From positions 1,622,501 through 1,686,500 of the forward strand of contig NZ_CP059896.1 in the NCBI RefSeq assembly GCF_014126615.1: a stretch of 64,000 bases of DNA, given 5' to 3'. Both the position numbers and the translations under genes were made by a program. Below the pieces are notes generated by a model that was not told the DNA's origin, did no database searches, and saw only the letters and a list, made by a program, of their open reading frames with translations. Positions 51,842 through 59,837 of this stretch are shown here, in pieces; positions within the stretch are counted from its first letter, which is position 1, and every line of letters starts with the position of its first letter. This DNA comes from Ciceribacter thiooxidans (lineage in GTDB: Bacteria > Pseudomonadota > Alphaproteobacteria > Rhizobiales > Rhizobiaceae).

Positions 51842-53629
51842 ATGCTGGGTTTTGGTAGTGGATCGGAAGCAAAGTCCGTTCTGGAGGCGATGAGCCGCTC
51901 CCAGGCGATTATCGAGTTCAAGCTGGATGGGACCATCATCACGGCCAACGAGAATTTCTGTAAGGCGCTCGGCTATGCGCTTTCCGAGATCGTCGGGCAG
52001 CACCATCGGATGTTCGTCGATCCGGACGAGGTGAACAGCCCCGCCTACCGCGAATTCTGGGCGAAGCTCGCAGCCGGCGAGTTCGACCGGCGTCAGTACA
52101 AGCGCATCGGCAAGGGCGGTCGCGAAATCTGGATCGAGGCGTCCTACAATCCGGTATTCCGCAACGGCAAGCCTTACAAGGTCGTGAAGTTTGCGACCGA
52201 CATTACCGAGCAGAAGCTGAAGTCAGCCGAGGATGCCGGCAAGCTCGACGCGATCTCGCGGGCGCAGGCGGTCATCGAATTCACGCCGAAGGGTGAAATC
52301 CTGTCGGCGAATGAGAACTTCCTGCGGACGCTCGGCTATACGATGGACGAAATCCGCGGCAAGCATCACGCGATGTTCTGCGATGGCGCCTATACCGCCA
52401 GCGAGGCCTACAGGACCTTCTGGAGCAGGCTCGCCTCCGGCGAGTTCGTCGCCGACGAATTCCTCCGCGTCGGCAAAGGCGGCCGGAAGGTCTACATCCA
52501 AGCGTCCTACAATCCGATCTTCGACATGAACGGCAAGGTCTTCAAGGTCGTCAAGTTCGCGACCGACGTCACCCGGCGGGTGGAAAATGTCGACCAGCTC
52601 GCACGGGCCCTGAATGCACTTGCGGAAGGTGACCTCACCCAATCGCTCGCCGAACCGTTCCTGCCGACGCTCGAGAAGCTGCGCGTCGACTTCAACGGCG
52701 CATCGACGAAGCTGCGCAGCACCATGCACACGATCTCCGAGAACGCCGGGGCCATCGCGGCCGCCTCGCAGCAGATCCAGTCGGCCTCGAACGATCTTTC
52801 CAAGCGGACCGAACAGCAGGCCGCCTCGGTCGAGGAAACCGCCGCCGCGCTGGAGCAGATCACCACCACCGTCGCGGACTCCAGCCACAGGGCGCAGGAG
52901 GCCGGCGAACTGGTGCGCCGGACCAAGGACAATGCCGAACGCTCCGGCGGCGTCGTCGGCCAAGCCGTGGCGGCCATGGGCAAGATCGAGCAGTCTGCGG
53001 GCGAGATCGCCAGCATCATCGGCGTCATCGACGAGATCGCCTTCCAGACCAATCTCCTCGCACTGAACGCAGGTGTCGAGGCGGCGCGTGCCGGTGACGC
53101 GGGCAAGGGCTTTGCCGTCGTCGCCCAGGAGGTCCGCGAGCTCGCCCAGCGCTCGGCCAAGGCGGCGAAGGAAATCAAGGAACTGATCAGCGCCTCCAAC
53201 GAGCACGTGAAGAGCGGCGTCACGCTCGTCGGCGACACCGGCCGCGCGCTGCAGGAGATCGTCGGGCAGGTTCTCCGGGTCGACGACAATGTCGGCGCCA
53301 TCGTCGAGGCGTCGAAGGAACAGGCGACCGGTCTCAAGGAGATCAATACCGCCGTCAACAGCATGGACCAGGGCACGCAGCAGAACGCCGCCATGGTGGA
53401 AGAGACGACGGCCGCCGCCCACAGCCTCGCCCGCGAAGCAGAACAGCTCTTCCAGATGCTCTCGCAGTTCAACATCGGCGGGGCAGCCAGCGCCCGACGC
53501 CAGGTACCGGTCGCTGCGCCTCGTGAGGCGAAGCCTGTCCCCTCGCCGGCACGTCAGATGGCGGCGAAGGTCGCCGGTGCTTTCAACAGCAACGCGGCGC
53601 TCAAGGACGACAGCTGGGAGGAATTCTGA
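51842..53629 (+). CDS. Soluble methyl-accepting chemotaxis protein with two PAS domains (McpY-like)
   Basis: A 595-residue cytoplasmic chemoreceptor without membrane helices. Tandem PAS domains (about 18-115 and 140-237) share SRAQAVIEF...ANENFLRTLGYT and GKGGR-(E/K)-(I/V)-(W/Y)-I-x-A-SYNP(V/I)F, then a HAMP-like segment ARALNALAEGDL, then the signalling hairpin with the tip IDEIAFQTNLLALNAGVEAARAGDAGKGFAVVAQEVR. The C terminus SWEEF is a CheR/CheB docking pentapeptide (x-W-x-x-F). ATG 51842 has GGAG 6 bases upstream; ATG 51836 does not. It may sense redox or heme-type signals through PAS. Confidence 0.92.
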   Translation: MLGFGSGSEAKSVLEAMSRSQAIIEFKLDGTIITANENFCKALGYALSEIVGQHHRMFVDPDEVNSPAYREFWAKLAAGEFDRRQYKRIGKGGREIWIEASYNPVFRNGKPYKVVKFATDITEQKLKSAEDAGKLDAISRAQAVIEFTPKGEILSANENFLRTLGYTMDEIRGKHHAMFCDGAYTASEAYRTFWSRLASGEFVADEFLRVGKGGRKVYIQASYNPIFDMNGKVFKVVKFATDVTRRVENVDQLARALNALAEGDLTQSLAEPFLPTLEKLRVDFNGASTKLRSTMHTISENAGAIAAASQQIQSASNDLSKRTEQQAASVEETAAALEQITTTVADSSHRAQEAGELVRRTKDNAERSGGVVGQAVAAMGKIEQSAGEIASIIGVIDEIAFQTNLLALNAGVEAARAGDAGKGFAVVAQEVRELAQRSAKAAKEIKELISASNEHVKSGVTLVGDTGRALQEIVGQVLRVDDNVGAIVEASKEQATGLKEINTAVNSMDQGTQQNAAMVEETTAAAHSLAREAEQLFQMLSQFNIGGAASARRQVPVAAPREAKPVPSPARQMAAKVAGAFNSNAALKDDSWEEF

Positions 53630-53676
53630 GCGCCACGCCGGTGCATGACACGTCGGCCTGCAAAGTTTGACTTACG

Positions 53677-53706
53677 AGACCACCCGCCCACCGCGGGTGG
53701 TCTTTT
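53677..53706 (+). terminator. Rho-independent terminator after the chemoreceptor gene
   Basis: A perfect 10-bp stem GACCACCCGC/GCGGGTGGTC (53678-53687 with 53693-53702), 5-base loop, then TTTT; an extra A-T pair extends the base. It lies 48 bases after the chemoreceptor stop. Confidence 0.92.
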
Positions 53707-53756
53707 CGTTCGGTGAACGGATCTTCCGGCAGAGGGCCTCGAAGAGCCGCGGCTCG

Positions 53757-54344
53757 TCACCGCTCCTGCAGCCCCTTTCCTGCTAAGATTCGGTCCCGGC
53801 TCTTTTCGATCCGCGAGACGCGGGTGGAAGATTGCTTCGGCTGGGCGAAATGCAGCGCATAGCCGCGCTTGCGACCGGGCGTCAGTGCCTCGAAAGCCTC
53901 GTGCAGCTCGGGATCTTCTTCCAGTGCGGCGAGAAGCTCTTCCGGGTAGACGATGTCATCCTTCGGAAGGTCGACCTTCGCGCCAGCCTTTTCGAGTTCG
54001 ATCGCCTCCCGGACATAGCTCCGGATGGTGGTCTCCATCGCCTCGATCTGGCTGAGGCCGTTGAACCTGAACATCCGGACGGCACGGGAATTGTCGCCGG
54101 GCGCGACGAGCAGACCTTCCGGGTCCTTGAGCAACACGCCCTTGAAGAAGCCGAGCGCAGCATTCTCCTTGAAGCCCCAGATGACGGCCACATTGCCGCC
54201 GTCATACGTGTAGCAGGGTCCGCGCCACTTGAATTCTTCCGTGAGCCCGCAATCGAGCAGGATCGCCCTCAACGCCCGCAGTTCCTCCGGCCATGTCTTG
54301 GCCTCTGAGAAGAAGGCGTCGATCCTTGCGGTGTCATCATGCAT
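53757..54344 (-). CDS. YdeI-like protein (DUF1801 plus OmdA-type C-terminal part)
   Basis: A 195-residue soluble protein with an N-terminal DUF1801 fold (TWPEELRALRAILLDCGLTEEFKWRGPCYTYDG) and a C-terminal bacteriocin-protection-like helical part (LLAALEEDPELHEAFEALTPGRKRGYALHFAQPKQSSTRVSRIEKS). YdeI relatives are linked to stress or antimicrobial tolerance, but the biochemistry is unknown. ATG 54344 has AGGAG 6 bases upstream; the frame can begin at a TTG two codons earlier. Confidence 0.82.
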   Translation of the reverse strand: MHDDTARIDAFFSEAKTWPEELRALRAILLDCGLTEEFKWRGPCYTYDGGNVAVIWGFKENAALGFFKGVLLKDPEGLLVAPGDNSRAVRMFRFNGLSQIEAMETTIRSYVREAIELEKAGAKVDLPKDDIVYPEELLAALEEDPELHEAFEALTPGRKRGYALHFAQPKQSSTRVSRIEKSRDRILAGKGLQER

Positions 54345-54382
54345 CTGCAACTCCTCTCGTCGTTACGGAAGCAAAATGCCCC

Positions 54383-55732
54383 TCATCGCTCCCAGTCTTC
54401 CTTGTCACGCTTGCGGTCGTTGCCGAGCTTGCGTTCGAGCTCCATCGCCTGGCGCTCGGTCAGCCGCACGTCGAGGCTGACGGAACCGTCCTCGCGGTCC
54501 TCGCGGCCATCGACGACCGCGTTCTCGTAGGCCCAGGAGATCAATGCCTGCTTGTCGGCCGGGATAATGACCGTGGTTTCGGTCAGCACGCCCGAGAGCC
54601 GCTCGGAAATCACCGCCATCAGCCGGTCAACACCCTCGCCGCTGATCGCCGAGACCGGAATGACGTTGGCGCGCGAAGCGGCCTTCTGCAGGATCGCGTC
54701 GTGGCGTTCCGGCTCCAGCCGGTCGATCTTGTTCCAGACCTCGATGATGCGCTCGGCCCCTTCCTTCTCACCAATACCGAGGTCGGAGAGAATGCGCAGC
54801 ACGTCCGATGCCTGCGCCCCGTTGTCCGGATCGGCCATGTCGCGGACATGGAGGATGAGGTCGGCTTCCAGCACCTCTTCGAGCGTCGCGCGGAAGGCGG
54901 CGACGAGATGGGTCGGCAGGTTCGAGATGAAGCCTACCGTGTCCGACAGGATGACCGTGCGCCCGTGCGGCAGTTTCATGCGGCGGAGCGTCGGATCGAG
55001 CGTCGCAAACAGCATGTCCTCGGCGAGCACGCCGGCGCCGGTGATGCGGTTGAAGAGCGTCGACTTGCCGGCATTGGTGTAGCCGACGAGGGCGACGATC
55101 GGATGCGGCACCTTGCGGCGCTTGGCGCGGTGGAGCTGGCGGGTGCGGACCACCTGCTCCAGCTCCCGTTCGAGCCTGACGATCCGCTCCTGCAAGAGAC
55201 GCCGGTCGGCCTCGATCTGGGTTTCACCCGGACCGCCCATGAAGCCCGCACCGCCGCGCTGACGCTCAAGGTGGGTCCAACTGCGGACCAGCCGGCCCTT
55301 CTGATAGTTCAAATGAGCAAGCTCGACCTGCAGCGAGCCTTCCTTGGTGGAGGCGCGCCGGCCGAAGATCTCCAGGATGAGGCCCGTCCGGTCGATGACC
55401 TTGGCGTTCCATTCCTTTTCGAGATTGCGCTGCTGCACCGGGGTCAGCGGATGGTCGACGATGACGAGCCCGGCATTGTGCTCGTCGAGCAGCGCGCCGA
55501 TCTCGGCGATCTTGCCGGTGCCGAGCAGCGTCGCCGGACGCGGCTGGTTGACCGGTACGAGCAGACCTTCCGCAATCGTCAGGTCGATGGCCCGCGCGAG
55601 ACCGATCGCCTCTTCGAGACGGGCTTCGTTGGATCGAGTTGGAGCGGGCGGCTGGACGCCAGCGCCGTCGGTCTGGCCGGTCGCGGCAGCGCGCGAGGGT
55701 TTGACCAGCGGAACGATGACGATGGCGCACAT
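54383..55732 (-). CDS. hflX: Ribosome-splitting GTPase HflX
   Basis: A 449-residue (minimum) GTPase that dissociates stalled 70S ribosomes. It has the HflX N-terminal domain with GGPGETQIE at 167-175, the G domain with G1 GYTNAGKST at 217-225, DTVGF, NKID and a C-terminal tail. The start is doubtful: ATG 55732 has no ribosome site at normal distance and the frame is open upstream to hfq with a charged, protein-like N-terminal stretch. The hfq-hflX pairing is conserved in proteobacteria. Confidence 0.95.
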   Translation of the reverse strand: MCAIVIVPLVKPSRAAATGQTDGAGVQPPAPTRSNEARLEEAIGLARAIDLTIAEGLLVPVNQPRPATLLGTGKIAEIGALLDEHNAGLVIVDHPLTPVQQRNLEKEWNAKVIDRTGLILEIFGRRASTKEGSLQVELAHLNYQKGRLVRSWTHLERQRGGAGFMGGPGETQIEADRRLLQERIVRLERELEQVVRTRQLHRAKRRKVPHPIVALVGYTNAGKSTLFNRITGAGVLAEDMLFATLDPTLRRMKLPHGRTVILSDTVGFISNLPTHLVAAFRATLEEVLEADLILHVRDMADPDNGAQASDVLRILSDLGIGEKEGAERIIEVWNKIDRLEPERHDAILQKAASRANVIPVSAISGEGVDRLMAVISERLSGVLTETTVIIPADKQALISWAYENAVVDGREDREDGSVSLDVRLTERQAMELERKLGNDRKRDKEDWER

Positions 55733-55806
55733 GTCGTCCCGGTGTTTTTCATCCTCCGGGACTATGGAATCGCTCTTGGTATCGCGCGTGTTGATTGCTT
55801 TTGATC

Positions 55807-56052
55807 CTATGAAGCGACGTTCTCTTCGCTTTCGAACATCTGCATCGGCTGTCCCGGCATGATGGTCGAAATCGCATGTTTATAAACCAGCTGCGAATGC
55901 CCGTCACGGCGCAGAAGGACGCAGAAGTTGTCGAAGGACGTGACGACGCCGGTCAGCTTGACGCCGTTGATCAGAAAAATCGTCAACGAAATCTTCTGCT
56001 TGCGAACTGTGTTGAGGAAAAGATCCTGCAAATTCTGAGAACGTTCCGCCAT
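55807..56052 (-). CDS. hfq: RNA chaperone Hfq
   Basis: An 81-residue Sm-like hexamer subunit. The Sm1 part ([43 protein letters not shown]) and Sm2 signature YKHAIST are intact. Hfq anneals small RNAs to mRNAs and controls nitrogen fixation genes and stress responses in rhizobia. It lies directly upstream of hflX (75 bases) and 107 bases after dat. Confidence 0.98.
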
Positions 56053-56159
56053 GGCGCCGCTTCTTTCTTTTTTGCCGGTACTTTGACCGGTGAATTATTG
56101 TTTGCACGTGTCAGCCGACCAGGAAGTGCCCTTACGACCCCTTCGCGGTGAAGTTGGTA

Positions 56160-57023
56160 TCAAATCGCGGTCTTTTCCGCAATGTCGAAAAAGGCTTGCC
56201 GGAACCGGGCTGAGACGTCGCCCGGATGGCCGTTGGCAATCGTACGGCCGTCGATTTCGACGACCGGAAAACAGATGCTGGTCGCCGCCGTGATGAAGAC
56301 TTCACGCGCCTCCAGCATCTCCTCGCGCGAGAACCTGCGCTCGACGATCGGCACCCCGAGCTTGTCCGCGACATCCATCAGCGTCGTGCGCGTGATTCCC
56401 TTGAGGATGCCGGGTTCTGCCGGACGTGTGATCAGCCGCCCCTCCTTGTCGACGATCCACACATTGGTTGCCGCCCCTTCGGTAACCATCCCGTCACGAT
56501 CGATGTAGACCGCTTCCTGTGCACCCGCCTCCTTCGCCTGCTGGCGGGCAAGCACGTTCGGCAGAAGCCCTACCGTCTTGACGTCGACGCGTTCCCAGCG
56601 GTTGTCGGGGAGCGTGATCGCCTTGATGCCGTTGGCGTTCTTCGCGGCTATGATTTCCGGATTAGTGCTCTTTGCCGTCACCACCAGGGTCGCGGGCGTA
56701 TCCGCAGCGGGAAAGACGTGGTCGCGTCGCGCCGCGCCGCGGGTGACCTGCAGATAGAAGAGGCCATTGCGCACGCGGTTGCGCCGCAGCACCTCACGAA
56801 TGACCTGGATCAGGGCGGCACGCACCATCGGAGGCTTGATCCGGATCTCCGAGAGCGAGCGGTCGAGCCGGTCGAGATGGCGGGTGAGATCGACGATCAC
56901 GCCGTGACGTACCTCGCAAACCTCGTAGACGCCGTCGGCGAACTGATAGCCGCGATCCTCGATATGGACGCCGGCCTCGCCGTGGTTGACGTAGCGGCCA
57001 TTGACATAGGCAGTTCTCGGCAT
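56160..57023 (-). CDS. dat: D-amino acid aminotransferase (class IV PLP enzyme)
   Basis: A 287-residue class IV aminotransferase. The PLP lysine is K149 in DVKTVGLLPNVLARQQAKEAG and E182 in MVTEGAATNVWIV contacts the ring nitrogen. N-terminal YVNGRYVNHGEAGVHIEDRGYQFADGVYEV and R98-H102-type residues suit D-Ala/D-Glu exchange. It lies between trkA (21 bases) and hfq in the usual rhizobial order. Branched-chain specificity cannot be fully excluded. Confidence 0.9.
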   Translation of the reverse strand: MPRTAYVNGRYVNHGEAGVHIEDRGYQFADGVYEVCEVRHGVIVDLTRHLDRLDRSLSEIRIKPPMVRAALIQVIREVLRRNRVRNGLFYLQVTRGAARRDHVFPAADTPATLVVTAKSTNPEIIAAKNANGIKAITLPDNRWERVDVKTVGLLPNVLARQQAKEAGAQEAVYIDRDGMVTEGAATNVWIVDKEGRLITRPAEPGILKGITRTTLMDVADKLGVPIVERRFSREEMLEAREVFITAATSICFPVVEIDGRTIANGHPGDVSARFRQAFFDIAEKTAI

Positions 57024-57044
57024 GGTCGTTCGAACTCCGGGCGA

Positions 57045-58421
57045 TCAGAAATACTGGATGGAGACGCGGAACATCTGCTCGACGTCACGGATCGCTGCGG
57101 CGGTGACGAAGAGCACCACACGATCTTTGGTCTTGATCCTGGTGCTGCCGTCCGGGCGAAGGACGACGCCGTCGCGATAGATCGCGCCGATGCGCATGCC
57201 CTCCGGCAGGTCGAGATCGCGGAACGGCCGTCCGACGAGCGGCGAGGTTTCCAACGCTTCGGCCTCGATCACCTCCGCCGCCCCCTTCTGCACGGCGTAG
57301 ACCGAACGGATGCGTCCCTTGCGGACGTGCTGGAGCACACGGGAGATGGTGACGGCTCTCGGATTGATATAGGCGTCGATGCCGATCGAGGTCGTGAGAT
57401 CCTGATAGGACGGATCGTTGATCAGGATCATCCCGGACTTGCAGCCGAGGCGCTTTGCCATCGCGGCGCTCAGCACATTGATCTGGTCGCTATTGGTCAG
57501 GGCCACCATCAGGTCCGCGTCCTGGATGTCCGCCTGCATCAGGATGTTCTGGTCGAGAGCCGAACCGTGGAGGACGATCGCGTGCCGCAACTGATCGGAC
57601 ACGGAGATCGCACGCTCACGGTCTCCCTCGATGATCTTGACCTTGGTCTTCGGCTGCGTCTGGTCAATCGTCCGGGCGACGTAATAGCCGATATTGCCAC
57701 CGCCGGCGATGACGAGACGGCCGGCCTCCTGCTCCTCGTGTCCGAAGAGCCCGAGGGTCCGACGGATATGGTCCCGCTGGCAGATGACATAGGCGAGATC
57801 GCCGACCAGCAACTGATCCGTGGAGCGCACGACATGCAGCCGCCCGTTGCGGTAGATCGCGGTGACCGTCGCCATCAGATCGGGGAAGAGCTGGCTCAGC
57901 TGCTGCAGCGGGGTGTTGACGACCGGGCAGTCCTCCATGCACTCGATCGCCACCATGGCAATGTGGTCGTCGGCAAAACGTGCGACGTCGTTCGCACCGG
58001 GGAAAGAGATTCTCCGCAATACCATCTTGCCCACTTCGATCTCAGGCGAGATCGTCACGTCGATCGGCATGTTGTCGCGGCTGAAGAGGTCGGAGTATTC
58101 CGGACGGAGATAGCTCTGCGAGCGGATGCGGGCGATCTTCGTCGGCACATTGAACAGAGAATGGGCCACCTGGCAGGCAACCATGTTGATCTCGTCGTAG
58201 AGCGTCACCGCAATGATCATGTCGGCCTGGTCGGCGCCCGCCTTGGCGAGCACGTCCGGATGGGCGCCGTGGCCCACATAGCCGCGCACGTCGAGCGTCT
58301 CGGTGATATGGCTGATCAGCGACGCCGATGTATCGATCACGGAGACATCATTGTCTTCCTGCGACAAACGTTCCGCGATCCCGTAGCCCACCTGCCCGGC
58401 GCCGCAAATGATGACTTTCAT
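57045..58421 (-). CDS. trkA: Trk potassium uptake NAD-binding subunit
   Basis: A 458-residue cytoplasmic gating subunit with two RCK/KTN halves, each with its own nucleotide site: MKVIICGAGQVGYGIAERL at 1-19 and VIAGGGNIGYYVARTI around residues 233-248, each followed by a TrkA-C domain. It regulates the TrkH/TrkG potassium channel in response to NAD(H)/ATP. Lies 51 bases after ntrX, the conserved rhizobial neighbour. Confidence 0.95.
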   Translation of the reverse strand: MKVIICGAGQVGYGIAERLSQEDNDVSVIDTSASLISHITETLDVRGYVGHGAHPDVLAKAGADQADMIIAVTLYDEINMVACQVAHSLFNVPTKIARIRSQSYLRPEYSDLFSRDNMPIDVTISPEIEVGKMVLRRISFPGANDVARFADDHIAMVAIECMEDCPVVNTPLQQLSQLFPDLMATVTAIYRNGRLHVVRSTDQLLVGDLAYVICQRDHIRRTLGLFGHEEQEAGRLVIAGGGNIGYYVARTIDQTQPKTKVKIIEGDRERAISVSDQLRHAIVLHGSALDQNILMQADIQDADLMVALTNSDQINVLSAAMAKRLGCKSGMILINDPSYQDLTTSIGIDAYINPRAVTISRVLQHVRKGRIRSVYAVQKGAAEVIEAEALETSPLVGRPFRDLDLPEGMRIGAIYRDGVVLRPDGSTRIKTKDRVVLFVTAAAIRDVEQMFRVSIQYF

Positions 58422-58472
58422 GATGCCTCTTTCGACGAGTGTGATGCCGGCGGCACGAACCGCCGGACTCGC

Positions 58473-59837
58473 TTATACGCCAAGAGACTTCAGTTTGCGA
58501 TGGAGAGCGGAGCGCTCCATGCCGACGAATTCGGCCGTGCGCGAGATGTTGCCGCCGAAACGGTTGATCTGGGCGATGAGGTAATCGCGTTCGAACATCT
58601 CGCGCGCTTCACGCAGCGGCAACGTCATGATGTGGGTGTCGTTGCGCGCCGATACCTTCGGCAGCATGTCTGAGAGGTCCTGCGGCAGCATCTCGGCGGT
58701 GATCGGCGATTCGGGACCGTCGCCGTGGGCGAGGATCATCAGCCGCTCGATATTGTTGCGAAGCTGCCGGATGTTGCCCGGCCAGTCGTTCGCCTGCAAC
58801 ACCGCCATCGCATCCTCACCGATCCTGCGCTGGCGCACGCCCGCCTGTTCGCAGATTTGACGCATGTACATGTCGACGAGGAACGGAATATCCTCCCGCC
58901 GTTCGGCGAGCGCCGGCACCTTGATCGGCACCACCGCCAAACGATGGAAGAGGTCCTCGCGGAAACGGCCCTCGGCAATCTGGTTTTCGAGGTTGTAGGC
59001 CGTCGACGAGATGATGCGGACGTCCACCTTGACGCGCTTCGAGCCGCCGACGCGCTCGAACTGCTGTTCGACCAGTACGCGCAGGATCTTGTTCTGCGTT
59101 TCGCGCGGCATCTCGCCGATCTCGTCGAGATAGAGAATGCCGCGATGGGCTTCCTCGAGCGCACCGATGCGACGCGGCTGGCCGGGCGAACCTTCGGTGC
59201 CGAAAAGGGCGATCTCCATCCGGTCAGGCGTGATCGCCGCCGCGTTCAGCGTGACGAACGGACCGCCGGAGCGGGTCGAACGCTTGTGGATCATCCGCGC
59301 CACCAGTTCCTTGCCGGAACCGGAGGGGCCGAAGATCATGATGCGGCTATTCGTCGGGGAGACCTTGTCGATCGTCTGGCGCAGCTGCGAGACGGCAACC
59401 GAGGTGCCAATCAGTTCTGCAGTGTCGCCGGCGCGCTTCTTCAGCTCGGAGACTTCGCGCTTCAGCTTGGAGTTTTCGAGCGCCCGCTCGGCGATCAGGA
59501 TCAACCGGTCGGCCTTGAACGGCTTCTCGATGAAATCGAAGGCGCCGCGCTTGATCGCCGAAACCGCCGTCTCGATGTTGCCGTGACCGGAAATCATCAC
59601 CACTGGAAGCTCGGGATGACGGGTCTTGATCTCGTCGAGCAGCGACAGCCCGTCAAGCCGGCTTCCCTGCATCCAGATATCGAGGAAAACCAGCCGCGGT
59701 ACGCGATCGGAAATCGCCGCAAGGGCACTGTCCGCGTCGTGGGCCGTGCGGGTTTCGTGGCCTTCGTCGCTCAGGATGCCCGAGACGATCTCGCGGATGT
59801 CTTCTTCGTCGTCGACTACAAGAATGTCAGAGGCCAT
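58473..59837 (-). CDS. ntrX: NtrX nitrogen/redox response regulator
   Basis: A 454-residue NtrC-like response regulator: receiver with phospho-acceptor D53, AAA+ domain with Walker A GPSGSGKE at 170-177 and Walker B ILYLDEIGEMP, Fis-type HTH at the C terminus (ISRTAEFVGMERSALHRKLKSLGV). The L1 loop, where NtrC has GAFTGA, reads FGTEGSPGQPRRIGA, so it cannot contact sigma-54 in the usual way. ATG 59837; its start overlaps the ntrY end by 11 bases. Confidence 0.95.
   Translation of the reverse strand: MASDILVVDDEEDIREIVSGILSDEGHETRTAHDADSALAAISDRVPRLVFLDIWMQGSRLDGLSLLDEIKTRHPELPVVMISGHGNIETAVSAIKRGAFDFIEKPFKADRLILIAERALENSKLKREVSELKKRAGDTAELIGTSVAVSQLRQTIDKVSPTNSRIMIFGPSGSGKELVARMIHKRSTRSGGPFVTLNAAAITPDRMEIALFGTEGSPGQPRRIGALEEAHRGILYLDEIGEMPRETQNKILRVLVEQQFERVGGSKRVKVDVRIISSTAYNLENQIAEGRFREDLFHRLAVVPIKVPALAERREDIPFLVDMYMRQICEQAGVRQRRIGEDAMAVLQANDWPGNIRQLRNNIERLMILAHGDGPESPITAEMLPQDLSDMLPKVSARNDTHIMTLPLREAREMFERDYLIAQINRFGGNISRTAEFVGMERSALHRKLKSLGV

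Noticed and set aside
51479..52006. 175-codon minus-strand frame between the pdxI-like gene and the chemoreceptor
   Set aside because: Overlaps the ends of both well-supported genes and has no recognisable fold, ribosome site or conservation hint.
56226..58673. 815-codon plus-strand frame
   Set aside because: Antisense to dat and trkA, which are clearly recognised; composition is that of a shadow frame.
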